Positions 54,055-61,885 of a DNA stretch of 64,000 nucleotides are shown here, piece after piece (positions within the stretch are counted from its first letter, which is position 1; every line of letters begins with the position of its first letter). Source of the stretch: Lentzea kentuckyensis (lineage in GTDB: Bacteria > Actinomycetota > Actinomycetes > Mycobacteriales > Pseudonocardiaceae); assembly GCF_002150765.1 (NCBI RefSeq), contig NZ_MUYM01000064.1:62287-126286 (forward strand), read 5' to 3'. A program made the position numbers and the translations under genes. Below the pieces are notes generated by a model. It worked only from the letters and a program-made list of their open reading frames with translations, searched no databases and was not told where the DNA came from.

Positions 54055-56886
54055 TCAGTCGGCCGAGGAGAAGCGGAACGCCGCCAGCCGGAACGATCCG
54101 TGCAGCTTCACCACGAAATCGTGCACTCCGGTGAGAGGGTGCGGCAGCGTGGCCGTGGTGATGGTCCACGTGTAGCGGTCGCCCGTGACCTGAACCGGGA
54201 GCTCCGCCAGCAGTTGCCCGTCCGTCCAGAACTCCAGTCGTTCGCCCGGAACGCCACTGCCCGCGGCGATCTCGGCCTCGACCCGCACCGCGCCGGACAG
54301 GTCGACGGACCGGAACCACAGCGTCGCCGGTTCGGTGGCAGCGGGGGTGATCGCGTCGCCGGTGGTCCTGGTGGCGTCGACGAAGGTCACGCCCTCGTGG
54401 TCGTCGAAATCGACGGCGAGCAGACGTCGGCCGACGCCCGCACGAGGCTCGGGAGCCGGTCCGGCGACCTTCAACGGCGCGGTGAGCACGACGTCGGTGG
54501 CGGAACGGGCGACGATCACCTCGTAGCCGCCGGGATCGGTGACGAAGGCGCCGGTCGTGACGTCCCAGTGGGAGAGCTGGTCCGCGGACAGCCGGAACGA
54601 CAGCACCTGGTTCTCACCGGGCGCCAGCGCGACCTTGCGGAAGTCCGCGAGCCGCAGCTGGGGCGCCTCGTAGCGGGCGTCGAGCGCGCGGACGTAGAGC
54701 TGGACGACCTCGGTGCCCGCACGGGCGCCGGTGTTGGTCAGCGTCACCGAGACGTCGGTCGCGGTGTCGCCGGTGATGGTGTCAGCCGAGAGTTTCAGGC
54801 CCGTGTAAGAGAAATCGGCGTAGGACAGGCCGTGGCCGAACGGGTAGAGCGGCGCGGCCCGGTGGTACTGGTAGGTCCAGCCGGCCTTGATGATGTCGTA
54901 GTCCAGTGGGGGCGGCAGTTCGTCGTCACCGCGGTACCAGGTCTGCGGCAGCCGCCCGGCCGGCTCGGCTTCGCCGAACAGGACGGCGGCCACCGCGTTG
55001 CCGGTTTCCTGCCCGCCGTGGGAGGTCCACACCACGGCGGGCAGGTGCTCGTCGGCCCAGTCGAGGGCGTAGGGGTAGCTGCTCATCACGACCAGCACGG
55101 TGTCGCCGCGGACTCCGGCGACCGCGCGCAGCAGCGACTCCTGGGCGGGCGGCAGCGCGATGCCCGCGCGGTCCTCGGTCTCGCGGCCGTGGATCAGCGG
55201 CTGGTTGCCCAGCACGACCACCGCGACATCGGCCTCCACCGCTGCGGCCAGTGCCTCCGCGGTGCCGTCGCGGAGCAGCTCGCGTTCCCACCGCTCCGCG
55301 GCCTCCGGGGTCTCCGCGGTGACGCTGACCTGGCCGTCGGCGGGATCGACGACGGCGTACCGCCCGGTCAGGACACTTTGGACCAGCACGGAATCTTCCC
55401 GTGCTACCAGGCGGAACGTCTCGGCGACGTCCCAGCTCTTGATCTGCTCCTGGTCGGCGGCCAGCGAGCCGTCGTCGCGCCGGAGGCTCAGGTAGCGGCT
55501 GTTCTCGGCCGAGCGCAGCGTCAGCACGCCGTCGCCCCAGTCGAGCACGTCGAACGCGGTCTTGCAGAGCAGCTCGCCGCTGGTGCGCGAGCGCAACGCG
55601 ACCCGGTCGGCGCCGTCCGCGACGACCACCTCGCCGTCGTGTTCGGCCAGCACCGTCCTGAGACCGTCGGCGACCGTGACCTGGTAGGGCAGCGTGCCGC
55701 TGTACCAGTCCTCGCACAGGGTGTCGGCGAGCGGGCCGATCACCGCGACGCGCGGGGCGCGGGTCTCGTCGAGCGGAAGCAGCCCGTTGTTGCGCAGCAG
55801 CACCACGGACTCGGTCGCCGACCGCAGCGCGAGAGCGCGGTGCTCGGCGCAGTCGATGACCTCGGGTCCGATCGTGGCGTACGGGTCGAGATCGGGGTCG
55901 AACTCGCCGAGGCGGAAGCGGATCTCCAGCTGTCGCCGCACCGCACGGTCCACATCGGACTCGTCGATCAGTCCGCGGTCCAGTGCTTCCCGCAGCCTGC
56001 CGACCGGGGTGGCGCTGTCCTCGCCGTGGTCGGTGAAGCTGTCGATGCCCGCCCTGAGCGCGGCGGCGTGCGACTCGGCGTGGTCGTCGAAGTAGTGTTC
56101 CGGATCCACCAGATTGGACGGTGCCTCCGCGTCGCTGACCACGAACAGCTCCTGGTCGGTCCACCGGCGCAGCTCGTCGTTGATCAGGGGGCTCACGTGA
56201 CACGGGCGGCCGTTGACCAGGTTGTAGCCGGCCATCGCGCCCGTGGCGACCCCGGCGGCGACGACGGGGCGGAAGGCTGCCAGGTCGAACTCCTGCAGCA
56301 CTCGCGGGCGCAGTCCGGACGACGTCACGCAGCGGTCGTCCTCGTTGTTGTAGGCCAGGAAGTGCTTGAGCACCGGAGCCGTGCGCAGGAACCGGGGGTC
56401 CTCGCCCGCGAGGCCGCGGCAGAACGCCACCCCGAGCCGCGCGGTGTGCAGCGGATCCTCGGAGTAGCCCTCCTCGTTGCGGCCCCAGCGCGGGTCGCGC
56501 AGCAGGTTCAGCACCGGAGCCCACGCCTGCAGGCTGTTCGTGCCCGTGCCGATCGCGGGCGGGCGGTGGTAGTGGAACGCGCGCAGCTCGACCGAGGTGG
56601 CCTCGGCGACCCTGCGCACCAGCTCCTCGTCCCAGGTCGCGCCCAGTCCGACCGCCTGCGGGAACACGGTCGCCACACCCAGCCAGGCGACCCCGTGCAA
56701 CGCCTCCGAGCCGGTGCGGAACGCGGCGACGCCCAGGCGGGGCACGGCCGGTGAGTACTGGTGCAGCATCGCGATCCGCTCGTCGGGCGTGAGCCGCCCG
56801 AGCAGGTCGTCGACTCGTTCGCCCGTCGACAACGCCGGGTCGCGGAAGGGCAGCCGATCGGCCACGGACACGGACTCGGAAACCAC
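54055..56886 (-). CDS. GH3 beta-glycosidase with beta-trefoil-like insertion and C-terminal CBM6-like domain
   Basis: A 943-residue GH3 enzyme, no signal peptide. The N-terminal barrel (~15-330) includes KHFLAYNNE and the nucleophile Asp252 in VVSDAEAP, where most GH3 enzymes have SDW. The second domain is interrupted at ~423-540 by a repeat-rich segment (VLTLRSAENSRYLSLRRDDG, ETFRLVAREDSVL) with a fascin/ricin-like beta-trefoil look; many GH3 enzymes carry a PA14 domain at this place. A fibronectin III domain (~700-790) and a CBM6-like jelly roll (~815-943) follow. In context it should remove beta-linked glucose or xylose from imported xyloglucan oligosaccharides. GTG 56886 is seven bases after AGGGG; the longer upstream frame is not coding. 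Confidence 0.87.
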   Translation of the reverse strand: MVSESVSVADRLPFRDPALSTGERVDDLLGRLTPDERIAMLHQYSPAVPRLGVAAFRTGSEALHGVAWLGVATVFPQAVGLGATWDEELVRRVAEATSVELRAFHYHRPPAIGTGTNSLQAWAPVLNLLRDPRWGRNEEGYSEDPLHTARLGVAFCRGLAGEDPRFLRTAPVLKHFLAYNNEDDRCVTSSGLRPRVLQEFDLAAFRPVVAAGVATGAMAGYNLVNGRPCHVSPLINDELRRWTDQELFVVSDAEAPSNLVDPEHYFDDHAESHAAALRAGIDSFTDHGEDSATPVGRLREALDRGLIDESDVDRAVRRQLEIRFRLGEFDPDLDPYATIGPEVIDCAEHRALALRSATESVVLLRNNGLLPLDETRAPRVAVIGPLADTLCEDWYSGTLPYQVTVADGLRTVLAEHDGEVVVADGADRVALRSRTSGELLCKTAFDVLDWGDGVLTLRSAENSRYLSLRRDDGSLAADQEQIKSWDVAETFRLVAREDSVLVQSVLTGRYAVVDPADGQVSVTAETPEAAERWERELLRDGTAEALAAAVEADVAVVVLGNQPLIHGRETEDRAGIALPPAQESLLRAVAGVRGDTVLVVMSSYPYALDWADEHLPAVVWTSHGGQETGNAVAAVLFGEAEPAGRLPQTWYRGDDELPPPLDYDIIKAGWTYQYHRAAPLYPFGHGLSYADFSYTGLKLSADTITGDTATDVSVTLTNTGARAGTEVVQLYVRALDARYEAPQLRLADFRKVALAPGENQVLSFRLSADQLSHWDVTTGAFVTDPGGYEVIVARSATDVVLTAPLKVAGPAPEPRAGVGRRLLAVDFDDHEGVTFVDATRTTGDAITPAATEPATLWFRSVDLSGAVRVEAEIAAGSGVPGERLEFWTDGQLLAELPVQVTGDRYTWTITTATLPHPLTGVHDFVVKLHGSFRLAAFRFSSAD

Positions 56887-57075
56887 GTGACAACCCCTCA
56901 GATCGGACTGGTCCAGTGCCGCGGCCGGCAACCGTCGCGGCTCCGCGTGCGGCGGGCGCTTCGCGGCATCGGCGTCTCGCCCGCAGCCAATCAGGCCAAG
57001 GACACGAACCTGTGCCACCATGCACCCGTCCGGGGGAGCGGGATGCGCGTACGGGCTATCAGCCATCGACTACCG

Positions 57076-57089
57076 GTGAAGCGTTTCGA
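57076..57089. promoter_or_regulatory. LacI-family operator on the GH3 side
   Basis: GTGAAGCGTTTCGA matches the 52134 site at 12 of 14 positions with arms GAA and TTC. Confidence 0.55.
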
Positions 57090-57123
57090 CGGTGCCACGA
57101 CCAGGTTTCTGCTGTCAACGCTC

Positions 57124-57152
57124 TTGTTTCGTGCGAGCTACGTCACTATGGT
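57124..57152 (+). promoter_or_regulatory. Predicted promoter of the importer operon
   Basis: TTGTTT and TATGGT are 17 bases apart, with the operator 13 bases after the -10. Confidence 0.55.
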
Positions 57153-57164
57153 CCCCGGCAACTG

Positions 57165-57178
57165 TTTAAGCGCTTCGA
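57165..57178. promoter_or_regulatory. LacI-family operator on the importer side
   Basis: TTTAAGCGCTTCGA shares AAGCGCTTCGA with the 52134 site. It lies 31 bases upstream of the binding-protein start. Confidence 0.6.
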
Positions 57179-57208
57179 CACTTCGACGACGAAGGATCGG
57201 GTTCCGGC

Positions 57209-58891
57209 ATGGTCAACGACTTGAACCGTAGGAGCTTCCTGAACGCTGCGGTCTCGGCCGCAGGGCTCGTCGCGATGGGACCGCTGCTGTCCGCGTGTGG
57301 CGGGAGCGGTGCCCAGCGGGCGGGGGTGAACTCCGAGGCGGGCCTCAAGGCCGCGCTGCCCACCTACGTGCCGAACGCGTTGATCAAACCGGACATCCCG
57401 TCGGTGGCGGGCGGCCCCGACGTGCTGACGGATCCCGGCTTCCTCAACTACCCGTCCAACCGGATCGCCACCGTGTCCGGCGTCCCCGGCAAGGGCGGCA
57501 AGTACTCCGCCGTCACCCCGTTGTGGGGCACCATCCCGCCCGCGGACAACTCGTTCTACCAGGCGGTGAACAAGGCGCTGGGCATCCAGCTGGAGATGAA
57601 GCCGGCGGACGGCAACAACTACAACACGATCATCCCGACCATGACCGCGGCGAAGAAGCTGCCGGACTGGGTCAACCTGCCGGCGTGGTGGAACCCCAAC
57701 TTCAACACCGGTGGCCTGGTCGGGAACCAGCTCGCTGACCTGACGCCGTTCCTGTCGGGTGACAACGTCAAGAAGTACCCGAACCTCGCCGCCATCCCCA
57801 CCGCCGCGTGGCGGGCCGGCGCCTGGGGCGACAAGCTCTACGGGATTCCCTGTTTCGCGTCCGGTTTCACGGTGGCCGGCGCCCTCTTCCACCGGCGGGA
57901 CGTCCTCGAGGCCAGGGGGATCAAGGCCGACGAGGTGAAGTCGGCCGACGACCTGATGAACCTCGGCAAGGAACTCACCGACGCCAAGGCCGGGGTCTGG
58001 GCCTTCGACGACATCTACACCTACTTCTACACCGCGTTCGGCGCGCCGCTGAAGTGGAGGGTGGACAACGGAAAGCTGGTCCACCTGTACGAGACGCAGG
58101 AGTTCCTGGACGGCCTGGACTGGCACCGCAAGCTGGCTGTCTCGGGTTACGTGCACCCGGACGCGCTGGCGGGCGACAACGCCTCCTCCACCACCCGGTT
58201 CTACGGCGGCAAGGTGCTGATCTCCGGTGGTGGGCCCGGCGCCTGGAATCTCGCCGACCACCAGAACGGGATGGCCGCCAACCCCAGCTACCGGCGTGGT
58301 GCGTTCAACTTCTTCGCCGCCGACGGCAAGAGTGCGCCCCGCGTCGACATGGGTGCCTCGACCAGCATCATCAGCTACCTCAACGCGAACCTGAAGCCGG
58401 AGCAGATCGAGGAACTGCTGGCCGTCGCCAACTACCTGGCGGCGCCGTTCGGCTCGGCCGAGTTCACCTTGGTCAACTTCGGTGTCGAGGGCACCCACTT
58501 CACCATGGCGGGTGGGGTGCCGACGCCCACCGACGCGGGCAAGAAGGAGGTCCAGGCGCAGACCTACCCGTTCCTCGCCAGTTCCGCCCAGGCGATCAGC
58601 AACCAGACCGCGCAGAGCGTCACCAGGGACTACACCGCCTGGCAGGCCGCGAACGTGAAGGCCCTCGCCAAGCCGGTCTTCTGGGGCATGAACATCAGCA
58701 TGCCGCAGGCGCAGGCCACGGCCGAGGCCGCGCAGGGTGTCAGCGACACGGTCAAGGACTGCTACCACGGCAAGAAGTCCATTCAGGACGTGAAGGACGC
58801 CGTCGCGGCGTGGAAGACCAGCGGTGGTGGTGACCGGTTGGTCCAGTGGATGAACGACAACGTGCTCCAGAAGTACGGCACCGGCCAGTGA
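57209..58891 (+). CDS. Oligosaccharide-binding lipoprotein (LplA-like, Tat-type signal)
   Basis: A 560-residue family 1 solute-binding protein. The signal has a twin-arginine motif (NRRSFLNAA, Arg7-Arg8) and lipobox LSAC (Cys30), so it may be exported folded by Tat and lipidated. It is longer than typical sugar-binding proteins and related to LplA-type proteins that bind large oligosaccharides, fitting branched xyloglucan fragments. First gene of an operon with two permeases in GTGA and ATGA overlaps. Confidence 0.88.
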   Translation: MVNDLNRRSFLNAAVSAAGLVAMGPLLSACGGSGAQRAGVNSEAGLKAALPTYVPNALIKPDIPSVAGGPDVLTDPGFLNYPSNRIATVSGVPGKGGKYSAVTPLWGTIPPADNSFYQAVNKALGIQLEMKPADGNNYNTIIPTMTAAKKLPDWVNLPAWWNPNFNTGGLVGNQLADLTPFLSGDNVKKYPNLAAIPTAAWRAGAWGDKLYGIPCFASGFTVAGALFHRRDVLEARGIKADEVKSADDLMNLGKELTDAKAGVWAFDDIYTYFYTAFGAPLKWRVDNGKLVHLYETQEFLDGLDWHRKLAVSGYVHPDALAGDNASSTTRFYGGKVLISGGGPGAWNLADHQNGMAANPSYRRGAFNFFAADGKSAPRVDMGASTSIISYLNANLKPEQIEELLAVANYLAAPFGSAEFTLVNFGVEGTHFTMAGGVPTPTDAGKKEVQAQTYPFLASSAQAISNQTAQSVTRDYTAWQAANVKALAKPVFWGMNISMPQAQATAEAAQGVSDTVKDCYHGKKSIQDVKDAVAAWKTSGGGDRLVQWMNDNVLQKYGTGQ

Positions 58892-59835
58892 CCACCGTCC
58901 GATCGGGTCGGGTGGGCCGACCCGCGAAAGTGAGCTGGCGGGTCAGGCTGCGCCGCGACCGGTCGCTGATCCTGATGACGCTGCCGGTCGTCGTCCTGCT
59001 GCTGGCGTTCAACTACGTGCCGTTGTTCGGGCTCGTCACGGCGTTCCAGGAGTACGACCCGCTGGCCGGGGTCTGGAACAGTCCGTGGGCCGGCCTCTAC
59101 CAGTTCGAACGGCTGATCGGCGACCCGCTGTTCTGGGGAGCGCTGCGCAACACGCTCTACCTCAGCTTCGTGCAGCTGGTGCTGTTCTTCCCGATACCGA
59201 TCGCGCTGGCGCTGCTGCTGAACTCGGTGCTGTCGCTGAGGATCCGCAACTTCATCCAGTCCGTGGTGTACCTGCCGCACTTCTTCTCGTGGGTGCTGGC
59301 GATCACGATCTTCCAGCAGATGCTCGGCGGCGCGGGCGCGCTCAACCAGTTCCTGCGGGCCAACGACGTCGGCACGTGGGACATCATGACCAACCCGGAC
59401 ACCTTCGCGCTCCTGGTCACCTCACAGGTGATCTGGAAGGAAGCGGGCTGGGGGATCATCGTGTTCCTGGCGGCGCTGGCCGCGATCAACACCGATCTGT
59501 ACGAGGCTGCCGCGGCGGACGGTGCCGGGCGGTGGCGGCGGATGTGGCACATCACGTTGCCCGGCCTGCGCAGCGTCGTCGTGCTGATGCTGGTGCTGCG
59601 CCTGGGCAACGCGCTGACCGTCGGCTTCGAGCAGTTCCTGATCCAGCGGACCGCGGTCGGCCACGACAGCGCCGAGGTGCTGGACACCTTCTCCTTCTAC
59701 TTCGGTATCGCCACCAACGACTACAGCTACGGCGCGGCGGCGGGTCTGTTCAAGAGCGTCATCTCGCTGCTGCTGATCTGGGGCGCGAACAAGCTGGCGC
59801 ACGCTTTCGGCGAAGACGGGTTGTACAGGCGATGA
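58888..59835 (+). CDS. Oligosaccharide ABC permease (LplB-like)
   Basis: A ~315-residue permease with a basic N terminus, six membrane helices and the EAA loop (DLYEAAAADGAGRWRRMWHITLPGL). GTG 58888 overlaps the binding-protein stop (GTGA); the ATG at 58846 lies inside that gene. The FNYVPLFGLVTAFQEYDP segment is typical of the LplB/UgpA subgroup. Confidence 0.9.
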   Translation: MTTVRSGRVGRPAKVSWRVRLRRDRSLILMTLPVVVLLLAFNYVPLFGLVTAFQEYDPLAGVWNSPWAGLYQFERLIGDPLFWGALRNTLYLSFVQLVLFFPIPIALALLLNSVLSLRIRNFIQSVVYLPHFFSWVLAITIFQQMLGGAGALNQFLRANDVGTWDIMTNPDTFALLVTSQVIWKEAGWGIIVFLAALAAINTDLYEAAAADGAGRWRRMWHITLPGLRSVVVLMLVLRLGNALTVGFEQFLIQRTAVGHDSAEVLDTFSFYFGIATNDYSYGAAAGLFKSVISLLLIWGANKLAHAFGEDGLYRR

Positions 59836-60809
59836 CGGACACACTCATGATCCAACGCACTGGTGCGAGCGTGAAAACCGTTGCACCCCAGGTAGTGCGC
59901 AGGAAGAGAAAGAACGCGCGCCAGGCCTGGGAGGAGCCGCCCACGGTCGCCGGCGAGGCCGCGAAGGGCATCACGCTGGGCGGCGTGCTGCTGATCATGC
60001 TGATCCCGTTGTGGATCATCGTCGTGACCAGCCTGTCCACCCAGGCCGCGGTCAACCGCGCCGGCGGCCTGGTGATCTGGCCGGACGGCATCACCTTCGA
60101 GGCCTACCGGGTGATGCTCTCCGACTCGACGGTCCGCACCGCGCTCGTCGTCAGCCTCGGGATCACCGCGATCGGCACGCTGGTCTCGATGGTGGTCTCG
60201 GTGATGTGCGCCTACGGCCTGTCGCGGTCGGGCTCGCTCGGTCACCGCTTCATCCTGACGTTGCTGATCATCACGATGTTCGTCAACGGCGGCCTGATCC
60301 CGACCTTCCTGGTGGTCACCGGGCTCGGTGGGTACGGGCAGTGGTGGGCGCTGATCCTGCCGGGCGCGGTGTCGGTGTTCAACATCCTCATCCTGCGCGC
60401 CTTCTACTCGAGCACGTCGGCCGACCTGATCGAGGCGGCGCGGATCGACGGCGCGGGTGACTGGCGGATCCTGTGGTCGATCGTGTTGCCCACCTCGCGC
60501 GCGGTGACCGCGGTGATGGCGCTCTTCTACGGTGTCGGCTACTGGAACTCGTTCTTCAACGTCATGTTGTACATGCCGACGGACAGTGAGAAGTGGCCGT
60601 TGCAGTACGTGCTGCTGACCTATGTCAACCGGGGGAACGGAATGCCGGGCTCGGTCAACGGCGGGTTCGGCACCCAGTTCTCCCAGACGGCACCACTGTC
60701 GCTGCAGATGGCCGTGGTGGTGCTGACGCTGGTTCCGTTGCTCATCGTTTATCCGTTCGTGCAGAAGCACTTCCGCACGGGCGTTCTGACCGGCGCGATC
60801 AAGGGCTGA
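59832..60809 (+). CDS. Oligosaccharide ABC permease (LplC/YtcP-like)
   Basis: A ~325-residue permease with a long polar N terminus, six membrane helices and EAA loop (DLIEAARIDGAGDWRILWSIVLPTSR). ATG 59832 overlaps the preceding stop (ATGA). No ATPase follows, so it needs a shared MsiK-type ATPase. Confidence 0.9.
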   Translation: MTDTLMIQRTGASVKTVAPQVVRRKRKNARQAWEEPPTVAGEAAKGITLGGVLLIMLIPLWIIVVTSLSTQAAVNRAGGLVIWPDGITFEAYRVMLSDSTVRTALVVSLGITAIGTLVSMVVSVMCAYGLSRSGSLGHRFILTLLIITMFVNGGLIPTFLVVTGLGGYGQWWALILPGAVSVFNILILRAFYSSTSADLIEAARIDGAGDWRILWSIVLPTSRAVTAVMALFYGVGYWNSFFNVMLYMPTDSEKWPLQYVLLTYVNRGNGMPGSVNGGFGTQFSQTAPLSLQMAVVVLTLVPLLIVYPFVQKHFRTGVLTGAIKG

Positions 60810-60816
60810 AACATTC

Positions 60817-61845
60817 ATGGTGACCATTGCGGACGTGGCCAGGCACGCGGGCGTGTCGTCCAGCACGGTGAGTTATGTGCTGACCGGCAAGCGCGCGATC
60901 TCCGAGGAGACCAGTGACAGAGTGCGCAATGCCGTGCGGGAACTGGGCTACCACCCGCACGCCGGCGCACGGGCACTCGCCGCCCGGCGGTCGCACATCG
61001 TGGCGCTGATGGTGCCGTTGCGCACGGACGTCTACGTCCCGGTGATGATGGAGATCGCGATCGCGGTGACCATGGCGGCCCGTCAGCACGGCTACGACGT
61101 GCTGTTGATCACCAACGACGAGGGCCCCGACGGGGTGCGCCGGATCGACGGCAGCGGCCTCGCCGACGGAGTGATCCTGATGGACGTCGAACTCGACGAC
61201 GTGCGCATCCCCGTGGTGCGGTCGCAGGACATCCAGGCCGCGCTCATCGGCCTGCCGCAGGAGACCACCGGACTGTCCTGTGTGGACCACGACTTCTCCG
61301 CCGCCGGCGCACTGTGCGCGGACCACCTCGCCGATCTCGGCCACGAGGAGATCGCGTTCATCGGTTACGGTTCCGGGGTCTACCACCGGCACGCGGGCTA
61401 CGCCGAGCGCACGCTGGCCGGGTTCCGCGACCGTGCCGAGCAGCGCGGCCTGCGGTTCCTGCACCGGACGTGCGAAGGCACCTACGAAAGCACGGCAGGG
61501 ACGCTCGCCCGCATCCTCGCCGACCGTCCGGGCACCACGGGTTTCGTGGTGCAGAACGAAAGCGCGATCGGCCCGTTGCTCACGCTGCTGCGTGCCAGCG
61601 GGCGCACCGTGCCCGAGGACGCGTCGGTGATCGCCCTGTGCCAGGACCAGCTCGCCGAGCAGTTCGCCCCCAGGCTCACGGCGGTGACCGGCTCGGCGCA
61701 GGAGCTCGGCCGGGTCGCCGTCGACCAGATCATGCGCAGGCTGACCGCGGTGAACGACGGCGAGACGCCCACCGACGACCTGGTCCTGCTCACGCCCACC
61801 CTGACCGTGCGCGACAGCACCGGACGCGCGCCGCGCTCGTCCTGA
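60817..61845 (+). CDS. LacI-family regulator (xyloglucan type, paralog 3)
   Basis: A 342-residue LacI repressor: MVTIADVARHAGVSSSTVSYVLTGKRAIS, hinge HAGARALAARRS, sugar domain. It is closest to the 43206 protein in its helix-turn-helix. ATG 60817 lies seven bases after the permease stop with only a weak ribosome-binding site, so it is probably translated within the importer operon and controls it by feedback. Confidence 0.9.
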   Translation: MVTIADVARHAGVSSSTVSYVLTGKRAISEETSDRVRNAVRELGYHPHAGARALAARRSHIVALMVPLRTDVYVPVMMEIAIAVTMAARQHGYDVLLITNDEGPDGVRRIDGSGLADGVILMDVELDDVRIPVVRSQDIQAALIGLPQETTGLSCVDHDFSAAGALCADHLADLGHEEIAFIGYGSGVYHRHAGYAERTLAGFRDRAEQRGLRFLHRTCEGTYESTAGTLARILADRPGTTGFVVQNESAIGPLLTLLRASGRTVPEDASVIALCQDQLAEQFAPRLTAVTGSAQELGRVAVDQIMRRLTAVNDGETPTDDLVLLTPTLTVRDSTGRAPRSS

Positions 61846-61885
61846 CCCGACCTTCCCGCACTTCACCACCGCGAGGAGCCCCCGC

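Larger units (their letters stand above)
56887..57208. other. Divergent promoter region between GH3 and the oligosaccharide importer
   Basis: The 322-bp gap holds two LacI-family operators and promoters facing both ways. No gene was found. A TTGACA on the minus strand (57118-57113) is the likely -35 of GH3; its -10 (CACCGT, 57094-57089) is weak and meets the operator at 57076-57089. Confidence 0.6.

Noticed and set aside
53983..56754. 923-codon open frame opposite GH3
   Set aside because: No domains, biased composition typical of shadow frames; GH3 motifs are on the minus strand.
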